Assembly: GCA_947379685.1 (NCBI GenBank)
Contig: CANCOG010000190.1
Location: 1-8,801 of the forward strand
DNA: 8,801 nt
Direction of reading: 5' to 3'
Source of the DNA: Flavipsychrobacter stenotrophus
GTDB taxonomy: Bacteria; Bacteroidota; Bacteroidia; Chitinophagales; Chitinophagaceae
Shown here: positions 1 through 5,515 of the stretch, one piece after another
Layout of the letters: every line of letters begins with the position of its first letter
How positions within the stretch are numbered: position 1 is the stretch's first letter
Translations under genes and position numbers: made by a program
The notes under the pieces: generated by a model
What the model saw: only the letters and a program-made list of their open reading frames with translations
Database searches by the model: none
What the model was told of the DNA's origin: nothing

Positions 1-5
1 ACCTT

Positions 6-527
6 ATGTCGTTCAACCGTTACACTATTTTAGCTGCATTTTTTACACTGAGCATCTTTGCAATAGTTTGTTATACCTCGTGCATTCCCTGCAAATGCAA
101 GGGCGTTGTTTGTGTGAACGGAGGTACCTGCGCTGGGTGCGATATGAGAACCTGCACCTGCCCAACCGGATTTACCGGTGCCAGTTGCGAAGTAAATGTA
201 ATGAGCCAACTAAAGGGAACTTTTACCTGCCGAAGAAGCAACTGTTCGCCAGCCCGAGATACTGTTATTGCGTGGCAGAGTACCGTAAGAAATGACTCGG
301 TCACCCCTCAAATATCGTACGTCTCCAATTTCGACAATACGGGCAATGAAGCCACCGTTTCTCTGAGTACGAACACGTCGCTTGTGTTTACCGGTAACCT
401 GGCAGGCTATGGCGTAACTGTGACCGGCACATTTACCAATGCAGAGATTTTGGTGCATTACATAAAACATCCTTATCAGCCGGGTGCTCCCGATACTGTT
501 TGCGACATTACAATGGTAAAAATGTAA
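6..527 (+). CDS. EGF-like domain lipoprotein (paralog 1)
   Basis: Predicted surface or periplasmic lipoprotein of 173 residues with unknown role. A hydrophobic N-terminus (about residues 8-25) ends in YTSC, so Cys26 is the likely lipidated residue; Tyr at -3 is unusual for a lipobox, but the next gene has the same arrangement. Residues 31-61 form one EGF-like module, with cysteines at 31, 36, 42, 50, 52 and 61 and the typical NGGTC and CPTGFTG segments. Cys45 is an extra cysteine. Residues 67-173 are a probably beta-rich domain with C75-x-R-x-N-C80-x-P, a Trp at 90, SNF at 107-109 and a CDITMVKM end. I do not recognise that domain by name. The start is supported because it puts the lipid Cys at residue 26, exactly as in the downstream paralog; only five bases precede it in the window, so a longer start cannot be excluded. 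It probably arose by tandem duplication with 660-1172. Confidence 0.85.
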   Translation: MSFNRYTILAAFFTLSIFAIVCYTSCIPCKCKGVVCVNGGTCAGCDMRTCTCPTGFTGASCEVNVMSQLKGTFTCRRSNCSPARDTVIAWQSTVRNDSVTPQISYVSNFDNTGNEATVSLSTNTSLVFTGNLAGYGVTVTGTFTNAEILVHYIKHPYQPGAPDTVCDITMVKM

Positions 528-543
528 AAGGTGACATTTGATG

Positions 544-560
544 AGCGAGAGAAAATCGCT
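544..560 (+). other. Weak stem-loop after first lipoprotein gene
   Basis: AGCGA (544-548) pairs with TCGCT (556-560) around a 7-base loop, 17 bases after the stop codon. TGAAATTTTG follows rather than a clean T-run, so it may only weakly terminate or attenuate transcription between the two lipoprotein genes. Confidence 0.25.
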
Positions 561-612
561 TGAAATTTTGTTAACTCACCAGTTTCTAATGCTCCAACCA
601 ACGGGGATTGTC

Positions 613-620
613 TATTTTTG
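613..620 (+). promoter_or_regulatory. Candidate -7 box upstream of second lipoprotein gene
   Basis: TATTTTTG matches the Bacteroidota -7 element TAnnTTTG exactly. It would start transcription about 30 bases before the GTG at 660. No well-spaced TTTG (-33) is visible: the nearest exact TTTG, at 567-570, is 42 bases away. The site is therefore a half-match, and the gene may instead be read through from the upstream lipoprotein gene. Confidence 0.35.
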
Positions 621-659
621 ATGTTATTGTTTCATTCTTCTCTCTAAAAAACTATTAAA

Positions 660-1172
660 GTGAAAGTACTTCGTCCAGTTCTCCTTTCTGCCTTGCTCAC
701 TACCGGCATTTTTGGTTCCGTATTGTATACGGGTTGTAAAGATAAATGTGGAAGTACAACATGCGCGAATGGAGGGACCTGTAGCGACAATAAGTGCAGT
801 TGTCCAACCGGCTATTCGGGAACGACCTGCGCAACCGGGATGACAGATGGCTTATTGGGCAGTTATGATTGCAGCCGTGCAAACTGCAATCCTGTACAAA
901 CGGGCGTGAATGCATGGAGAAGTGTTATTTCAAGATCATCAACAAACGGGGGCTATACATTCAATATATCCAACTTTAATAATGCTAATATTGCGGTTTC
1001 CCTTACAGTTGACAGCAATATGAATGTGACAACAAACCTGGCTACAGGCCAGTCGGGCATCTCAGCAAGAGGGAAATTTGCAAGCGGTAAAATGACATTG
1101 CACTTTACCACGTTCTCTGCTGCCGGTGGTGTTGAGGGGCCTACATGTGATATGACTATGGTGAAATTGTAG
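660..1172 (+). CDS. EGF-like domain lipoprotein (paralog 2)
   Basis: Predicted lipoprotein of 170 residues, a clear paralog of the gene at 6-527. The N-terminal hydrophobic stretch ends in LYTGC, making Cys26 the lipidation site. The EGF-like module spans residues 30-57, with cysteines at 30, 35, 41, 46, 48 and 57, NGGTC and CPTGYSG. It lacks the extra cysteine found in paralog 1. The C-terminal domain repeats the paralog's landmarks: C71-x-R-x-N-C76-x-P, Trp86, SNF at 104-106 and a CDMTMVKL end. GTG is the chosen start; it aligns the lipid Cys with that of the paralog. No Shine-Dalgarno is visible, which is normal in this phylum. The 132-bp gap to the upstream gene allows either co-transcription or its own promoter. 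The partner and role are unknown; EGF-like modules generally mediate binding, so adhesion or a structural surface role is only a guess. Confidence 0.87.
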   Translation: MKVLRPVLLSALLTTGIFGSVLYTGCKDKCGSTTCANGGTCSDNKCSCPTGYSGTTCATGMTDGLLGSYDCSRANCNPVQTGVNAWRSVISRSSTNGGYTFNISNFNNANIAVSLTVDSNMNVTTNLATGQSGISARGKFASGKMTLHFTTFSAAGGVEGPTCDMTMVKL

Positions 1173-1197
1173 GTCAATCCCTTAAATATAGAATTTC

Positions 1198-1270
1198 GCG
1201 CCGAGACGCTAAGGCGCAGTTCCCTGTTTATTCAATTAAGACATGGTTTATTTGAGCTTAAGGCGCAAAG
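1198..1270. repeat. GC-rich direct repeat / small hairpin
   Basis: TAAGGCGCA occurs at 1210-1218 and again at 1259-1267, 49 bases apart. The first copy is part of a short hairpin, GCGCC (1198-1202) with GGCGC (1213-1217). The wording (GAGACGCTAAGGCGCA) resembles a short intergenic repeat that I recall as frequent in Bacteroidota genomes; that resemblance is from memory and not tested here. Confidence 0.4.
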
Positions 1271-1326
1271 CCCCCGTTACCTCAATGAAATTGACCTTAT
1301 GGCTGGGGTACAATTGATGCAAAATG

Positions 1327-1404
1327 CGGCTTTAGCCCAAATTTGCAACTCGTTTGGCTAAAGCCGACTGGTTCTAGTCTTTCCCCCCGTCTTAAAAGCC
1401 GGGG
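1327..1404. repeat. REP-like palindromic intergenic element
   Basis: CGGCTTTAGCC (1327-1337) and GGCTAAAGCCG (1356-1366) are a perfect 11-bp inverted repeat around 18 bases. Each arm can also fold on itself (GGCT with AGCC). A second hairpin follows at 1385-1404: CCCCGTCTT pairs with AAGCCGGGG around AA with one mismatch. The pair sits between the 3' ends of two converging genes. It resembles REP-type intergenic repeats seen in many Bacteroidota genomes. It could limit read-through from both sides, but no T-run follows it on the plus strand. Confidence 0.55.
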
Positions 1405-1444
1405 CAACTGGACCTTTCGATTCCATTTTCATGAATTATGCAGA

Positions 1445-3853
1445 TCAATCGTCATCATCTTCCTTTTCGTGTACCAAGACAAATGCGGCGCGTTTGGGTG
1501 ATGGGTAGGTGCAACCTGGTTTAAGGCTCTTCCATAGTACGCGGTTGAGTGCAGCATCAGGTACACGGTCGGCTTTTGCAAGGTCAAAGCCATCACTTTC
1601 TCGCGATAACTGATTGCTGGCGAGGTTGAGTGCATCCATATCAACGGTTTCATCGAGGTGTTTAAAGCTTGTGGTATCTGCTTTGGGAGTAAACGACCTA
1701 AACATGGGCATCGCACCTGCATCATACTGACTCATGGGTGGTAAACCAAGTACCAGCTCTATTGTACGAAGCATGCCTGAGGTCGAGTACATGGTGTGAT
1801 CAACATAATTCCGCTTTACATATGGGCCGGCAAGGTAGGCAGTGCTTCTGTGGGCATCTACATGGTCGGGGCCGTTTTGGGCATCATCTTCCAATACAAA
1901 AACCGCGCAATCTTTCCAGATACCACTTTGGGATAGATGCTCGATCAGTAAACCCAGCGCTAAATCGTTATCAGCCACAAAACCGCGTGGGGTGCGTGAT
2001 TTTTTACCTAGTCCTGCCGTGTGATCGCTTGGCAGGTAGATTATATTTAACTGTGGAACAGCATTTTTGGCCAGTAATGAGTCGAAATCGTGCGCCCATA
2101 TCTTTTCCCTGAAAACATCCCTGATATCCAGGTTCCAGCCAGGGTAGTCTTTACACATGTGTTTTGCAAGATCTTTCAGGTAAACAGTACCATCATCATC
2201 GGTAAATTCACCATAGTCGCGAAAAGTCAGTCCTTTTCTGAGCGCATAATCCCACAAAAAACCATTCCTTGGCAAGGCTTCCTTTTTATTCCCGGCATAG
2301 TCATAGTTGCCACCTCTGCCACCATAGTTGGTCGGCCAGGTCTTTTCCACAAAATCATTAGCATAAGCCGCCATGCTCCAATTGTGCCCGTCAGCGCTTA
2401 CTTCGGCATCTACATAAAAATTATCAAGCAGCACAAACTCACTGGCAAGCTTGTGCTGGTTAGGGGTTACTTTCTCACCAAATAAAACGAGGCTGGTATC
2501 ACCATTACCCCCTTTCACATCTCCCAGCACCTGGTCGTAGGTTCTGTTCTCCTTCATGATATAGAATACGTGCTTTATGGGCGAGGTATCCCCTACCCGA
2601 GTGGGTATCGGGTTGTTTTTTTCGCCATCTGCCATTGTCTCCTTTTCCTTGGTGTATGGCGTATTTTTATACACCTGCAACGACCATACTTTTAATTGTT
2701 TTTCGGCAGGCATCTGTATCATCGAAAGTGTTCCTTTAAACAAGCCTCCGATATACTGATCGCTGCCTTTATTGGCTTTTTTGTAGTTAGAAGGCTCTTC
2801 CTTATGCACTGGCTGAGGGCCACCAGGGTTGGCCATTGATGCATTACCCTTTCCATTGGTTACAAACAACTCGTTACCGATTGCCTTTACGCAGGTCGGG
2901 TACCAACCTACTGGAATAAATCCTTTCGAAAAACTTTTGCCGGGCTCCTTTACATCAAACACAGCGAGGCAATTATTGTCTGCATTGGCAACATATAAGG
3001 TAGCATTATCGTCGCTAAGCGATACGCTGTTTGTAGTGGAGCCATTGGGGGCATTGGGATACAAGGCGGCATTTAAAATTTCAGTTTCGATAAAGGTCCG
3101 GGTATCGACCACCGAAACACTGTTATCCAATGCATTGGCTACGAACACATAATTTCCGTCCCTGGTTACAGTCAGATCATTGGGATTCTGCCCGATGTTT
3201 ACTGAATCGGTTATTACTCCCTTTTTGACATCGTAAGCCAGCAACTTGCCCCCGCCCCATAAAGAAATGTAAAGCCGCCCCCTGTCGGGTGACAATAAAC
3301 AAGTATAGGCAGCTGCACTTAACTGAACCTGATGCAATGTCTTTTTAGTACCCAGATCAACGATATACAATGAATTATTTTCCTTGGTGACTACGTACAG
3401 CAAGTTATTTCTATCATCAATATCCAGGCCTGCCGGTGATATCTTTTCCGGCCACCGTTTGCCGAGTACAATGCTATCGGTCATCACCAGCGTATCATGC
3501 GTAATCCAATATTTGATGATCTGGTTATCATTGCCTGCCGATGCATAAAGGTTTTTGTTATCGTTGCTGAATTTAAGCCCTAACCAACTGGCATGAATGG
3601 GTGATGTGTGCAGTAAAATGTGTTTTTTAGCATCGACCAGTTGTATACTTTGTTGCGAGACACCATTGTTGGTAATTGCCAGGTAATGCCCATCGGCAGA
3701 AACAGCCATGTTCATCGGCAGGTCACTTTCGAGGGACATTGTTTCACCTGCAGGTGTCAATGCCCAGCCATTCGGCAGCAGGGTTTTGTTTTTCTGGGCA
3801 TGAACTACACCAAACAAAAACAAACTAAAAAATAGTGCTGCGATTCGCTTCAT
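1445..3853 (-). CDS. Exported YncE-like beta-propeller / phosphoesterase fusion
   Basis: An 802-residue exported protein. Residues 1-19 are a signal peptide (cleavage likely after VVHA). Residues about 40-400 form a YVTN/YncE-like beta-propeller with repeated strands such as LYVVTKENNSLYIVD (152-166), VFVANALDNSVSVVD (236-250) and LYVANADNNCLAVFD (286-300). Residues about 425-720 are a phosphoesterase domain of the PF04185/alkaline-phosphatase superfamily kind: KENRTYD (434-440) fits the metal- and nucleophile-bearing start, followed by SADGHNWS (486-493), LPSDHTAG (607-614) and EDDAQNGPDHVDAHRS (655-670), which supply likely metal ligands. The natural substrate is unknown; phosphate ester or phospholipid cleavage is a family-level inference. 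The two-domain layout is one I know from proteins annotated as bifunctional YncE/alkaline phosphatase family. The C-terminus ends in a short acidic run (EKEDDDD), and no T9SS sorting domain is visible. The ATG at 3853 is directly followed by the signal peptide, which fixes the start. The gene stands alone and converges on the lipoprotein genes. Confidence 0.9.
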   Translation of the reverse strand: MKRIAALFFSLFLFGVVHAQKNKTLLPNGWALTPAGETMSLESDLPMNMAVSADGHYLAITNNGVSQQSIQLVDAKKHILLHTSPIHASWLGLKFSNDNKNLYASAGNDNQIIKYWITHDTLVMTDSIVLGKRWPEKISPAGLDIDDRNNLLYVVTKENNSLYIVDLGTKKTLHQVQLSAAAYTCLLSPDRGRLYISLWGGGKLLAYDVKKGVITDSVNIGQNPNDLTVTRDGNYVFVANALDNSVSVVDTRTFIETEILNAALYPNAPNGSTTNSVSLSDDNATLYVANADNNCLAVFDVKEPGKSFSKGFIPVGWYPTCVKAIGNELFVTNGKGNASMANPGGPQPVHKEEPSNYKKANKGSDQYIGGLFKGTLSMIQMPAEKQLKVWSLQVYKNTPYTKEKETMADGEKNNPIPTRVGDTSPIKHVFYIMKENRTYDQVLGDVKGGNGDTSLVLFGEKVTPNQHKLASEFVLLDNFYVDAEVSADGHNWSMAAYANDFVEKTWPTNYGGRGGNYDYAGNKKEALPRNGFLWDYALRKGLTFRDYGEFTDDDGTVYLKDLAKHMCKDYPGWNLDIRDVFREKIWAHDFDSLLAKNAVPQLNIIYLPSDHTAGLGKKSRTPRGFVADNDLALGLLIEHLSQSGIWKDCAVFVLEDDAQNGPDHVDAHRSTAYLAGPYVKRNYVDHTMYSTSGMLRTIELVLGLPPMSQYDAGAMPMFRSFTPKADTTSFKHLDETVDMDALNLASNQLSRESDGFDLAKADRVPDAALNRVLWKSLKPGCTYPSPKRAAFVLVHEKEDDDD

Positions 3854-4038
3854 GTGCCGTTTTTTGTAAAATTAATTGATGCTTGCTGAATTGCCCTTAC
3901 GTTGTGCAGTATTGACCGGAAAATAATATTGCCATGCTCATGAAATGATTGCCACCATTAACTTTTGCACATAAGAATCAATGACATAGTGCACCCCCAT
4001 CCTGATTTTCCTTAAAAATTTCCGACTAAAAAAACGGC

Positions 4039-4091
4039 CATTAACAAAAATAAATCAATTCATTAACAAAATTAAATCAACTCATTAACAA
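4039..4091. repeat. 22-bp tandem repeat, 2.4 copies
   Basis: Two full 22-bp units (4039-4060 and 4061-4082, differing at two positions) and a 9-base partial third unit (4083-4091), each starting CATTAACAA. The core TAACAAAATTAAAT of unit 2 (4064-4077) recurs exactly at 4146-4159. Read on the minus strand, the full units contain TATTTTTG (4052-4045) and TAATTTTG (4074-4067), both exact TAnnTTTG matches directed at the phosphoesterase gene. The spacing from one TTTG to the next TA is 14 bases, shorter than the usual 17-23. They could be promoter elements or tandem regulator sites; AT-rich chance cannot be excluded. Confidence 0.6.
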
Positions 4092-4191
4092 CCGCCTTTC
4101 AAGCCTTTTGTTAAATCGCAACTCGCAATCGAAACAAATAAAATATAACAAAATTAAATGCAAATTATTATGTATAAAATTAAAATTAGAT

Positions 4192-4223
4192 TTTGCTAAA
4201 TCGACATAAATCCCTTATCTTAG
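4192..4223 (+). promoter_or_regulatory. Bacteroidota-type promoter for small membrane protein
   Basis: TTTG (4192-4195) is followed after 20 bases by TATCTTAG (4216-4223), which matches TAnnTTTG except for one base. The spacing fits the Bacteroidota housekeeping sigma factor. Transcription would begin near 4230, leaving a leader of about 25 bases before the ATG at 4254. Confidence 0.6.
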
Positions 4224-4253
4224 CAGCTCAAACCTACTTAAAAAACAACCGTC

Positions 4254-4460
4254 ATGAGATTTTTCCGATTCGTCTTCATGCCTGCAGTATTCTTGTTTGC
4301 ATTTTATTCGCTCCTGGTGTATATCAACCGGGAAGACCATTATGACTTCAGATACGGCGATGAAAATGTATGGTACCAGTTCCATATGCCGACCTTAATA
4401 GGCAGCATGCCAAATCTTAGATCAAAACATGAGGGAGATAGCGATTCGATATTTTACTAA
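4254..4460 (+). CDS. Small single-pass membrane protein, unknown function
   Basis: A 68-residue protein I do not recognise. Residues 6-24 (FVFMPAVFLFAFYSLLVYI) are strongly hydrophobic and form one membrane segment, preceded by two Arg residues (2 and 5). The remaining ~44 residues are polar, with several aromatics (YDFRYGDENVWYQFH), and end in SIFY. There is no lipobox, and the segment lacks a clear signal-peptidase site, so a membrane-anchored protein with its C-terminus outside the cytoplasm is likelier than a secreted one. Three things support it as a real gene despite its size: a well-spaced promoter just upstream, a strong terminator 27 bases after the stop, and the typical N-terminal layout. 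It appears to be a one-gene transcript. A role as a regulator, toxin-like peptide or envelope subunit cannot be told apart from sequence. Confidence 0.6.
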   Translation: MRFFRFVFMPAVFLFAFYSLLVYINREDHYDFRYGDENVWYQFHMPTLIGSMPNLRSKHEGDSDSIFY

Positions 4461-4481
4461 ACATTCCTTTATTCAATTAAT

Positions 4482-4736
4482 TTACTGACCGGGCTCTAAA
4501 GCGCCCGGTTTTTCTATTGTAGTCTTAGGAACGATGATAAAATAAAGTACACCATCTGTCTTGTTCTTTTCCATTTCTGCTTCGTTGAAAAAGTCTTTAA
4601 ATAGCTCACTATTCGCAGATTTTTCGCCTTGCATAAAAGAAAAATAACTTCGCCATATGGTGTACTTTATTTTATCAACGTTTCTTATCGAGATCACAAC
4701 ACAAAGAAATAACACAAAAAAAGTGATTGCTGTCAT
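4482..4736 (-). CDS. Doubtful 84-residue membrane-anchored ORF
   Basis: An ORF that may or may not be real. In its favour: residues 2-17 are hydrophobic (TAITFFVLFLCVVISI) followed by a basic, polar segment; the composition looks protein-like; and TGGCTTTG, one mismatch from the -7 box, lies upstream on the minus strand at about 4780-4773. Against it: its last residues (EKPGALEPGQ) are encoded by the terminator hairpin of the opposite-strand gene, and residues about 21-28 and 61-68 are encoded by the two arms of a perfect 21-bp inverted repeat. A structured noncoding region could leave an open frame by chance. No family is recognised. Confidence 0.35.
   Translation of the reverse strand: MTAITFFVLFLCVVISIRNVDKIKYTIWRSYFSFMQGEKSANSELFKDFFNEAEMEKNKTDGVLYFIIVPKTTIEKPGALEPGQ
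4488..4513 (+). terminator. Intrinsic terminator after small membrane protein
   Basis: ACCGGGC (4488-4494) pairs perfectly with GCCCGGT (4503-4509) around an 8-base loop, and five T residues (4509-4513) follow directly. This is a standard Rho-independent terminator on the plus strand. On the minus strand the hairpin is followed by CAGTAAATTAA, a poor T-run, so it is probably one-directional. Confidence 0.8.
4535..4677. repeat. Perfect 21-bp inverted repeat around 101 bp
   Basis: The left arm (4535-4555, starting TGATAAAATAAAG) is the exact reverse complement of the right arm (4657-4677, ending CTTTATTTTATCA). Allowing one mismatch (4534/4678), pairing extends to 4530-4555 with 4657-4682, that is 25 of 26. 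The 101-base interior (4556-4656) shows no clear gene on the plus strand. The arms could form a long stem in RNA from either strand, mark a small non-autonomous element, or flank an invertible segment. No target-site duplication or recombinase gene is visible. Confidence 0.75.
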
Positions 4737-4758
4737 GACGCAACATCTCGTTTTCCTT

Positions 4759-4766
4759 TACTTTCG
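4759..4766 (+). promoter_or_regulatory. Candidate -7 box for VIT transporter gene
   Basis: TACTTTCG matches TAnnTTTG at all but one fixed base and lies 18 bases before the ATG, giving a very short leader. No TTTG is seen 17-23 bases upstream (ATTG at 4726-4729 is too far), so support is partial. Confidence 0.35.
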
Positions 4767-4784
4767 CCCGAACAAAGCCAATTT

Positions 4785-5492
4785 ATGAACAGCGCCTCGC
4801 CCTACAAGGAACAACATTTCGAAAGTTCAGAACTGGTGACCGATATTGTTATCGGCATGAGCGACGGGCTTACTGTGCCCTTTGCGTTGGCTGCGGGGTT
4901 AAGTAATGCTGCATTGGGCATCGGCACTCATACCGTAATTACAGCCGGCCTCGCAGAAATTGTTGCCGGTTCTATTGCTATGGGCCTCGGCGGATACCTA
5001 GCCGGTAAAACAGAAATGGATCACTACTCATCGGAATACAAGCGGGAAGAATGGGAAGTGGATAATCTGCCGGAAAAGGAGAAGGAAGAAGTAAGGGAAA
5101 TATTCGCGGGCATGGGCATGAGCGAAGCAACCACAAAACTGATAGTTGATGAAATGGCTAAGGATAAGGCCAAGTGGATCGACTTCATGATGCGGTACGA
5201 ACTGGGCCTCGAAAAGCCCGACCCCAAACGCGCCCGCAATAGTGCGCTGAATATTGGCGTGTCCTACATAGTGGGGGGATTGGTGCCACTAACACCCTAC
5301 TTTTTCTCTGCTACTCCACTCGATGGGCTAAAATGGTCTGCAGTAATTACTGTATGCTGCCTTCTTGTTTTTGGCTTCTTTAAAGCAAAGGTGACTGGGC
5401 AAAACCCTTGGGCTGGAGCCATTCGTGTTGCTATAATTGGCTCAGTGGCTGCAACTGCTGCGTTTTTGATTGCGGGGTTGTTTAATAAATAA
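4785..5492 (+). CDS. VIT1/CCC1 family Fe/Mn transporter
   Basis: A 235-residue inner-membrane protein of the VIT1/CCC1 family (PF01988), which moves ferrous iron or manganese out of the cytoplasm, commonly by proton exchange. Membrane segment 1 carries the family signature VIGMSDGLTVPFALAAGLSNA (residues 22-42) with Asp27; segment 2 (about 55-75) contains AEIVAGSIAMGLGGYLAGKTE with Met66. A charged cytosolic stretch (about 77-145) follows, rich in glutamates that fit the metal-binding domain of VIT1: EEWE (88-91), E99, E101, E102, E105, and ELGLE (139-143) after MMRY. Three more segments (about 155-175, 183-200, 213-232) complete the five-helix fold. No N-terminal ferritin-like domain is fused. 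The length is normal for the family. Metal choice is not readable from sequence. It is followed after 23 bp by the T9SS protein gene in the same direction, so co-transcription is possible, but no functional link is evident. Confidence 0.93.
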   Translation: MNSASPYKEQHFESSELVTDIVIGMSDGLTVPFALAAGLSNAALGIGTHTVITAGLAEIVAGSIAMGLGGYLAGKTEMDHYSSEYKREEWEVDNLPEKEKEEVREIFAGMGMSEATTKLIVDEMAKDKAKWIDFMMRYELGLEKPDPKRARNSALNIGVSYIVGGLVPLTPYFFSATPLDGLKWSAVITVCCLLVFGFFKAKVTGQNPWAGAIRVAIIGSVAATAAFLIAGLFNK

Positions 5493-5515
5493 ATATCACC
5501 AAAGCTAATATACCT

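Larger units (their letters stand above)
3854..4253. other. 400-bp AT-rich divergent intergenic region
   Basis: No convincing gene lies here. It separates two divergent genes and so should hold both their promoters. The half nearest the small membrane protein is very AT-rich and contains a 22-bp tandem repeat (4039-4091), a 14-base echo of it (4146-4159) and the promoter at 4192-4223. On the minus strand TAATTTTA (3874-3867) is a one-mismatch -7 box close to the phosphoesterase start, but no TTG element lies at the expected distance. Confidence 0.6.

Noticed and set aside
1738..2485. Open plus-strand frames opposite the phosphoesterase gene
   Set aside because: They overlap a well-supported gene with clear domain motifs, have no promoter and show no recognisable protein character.
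4039..4091. A CRISPR array
   Set aside because: Only 2.4 directly adjoining copies with no spacers between them, and no cas gene in the window.
4488..4513. The terminator hairpin as a bidirectional terminator
   Set aside because: The minus strand lacks a T-run after the stem, and the minus-strand ORF would still be open through it.
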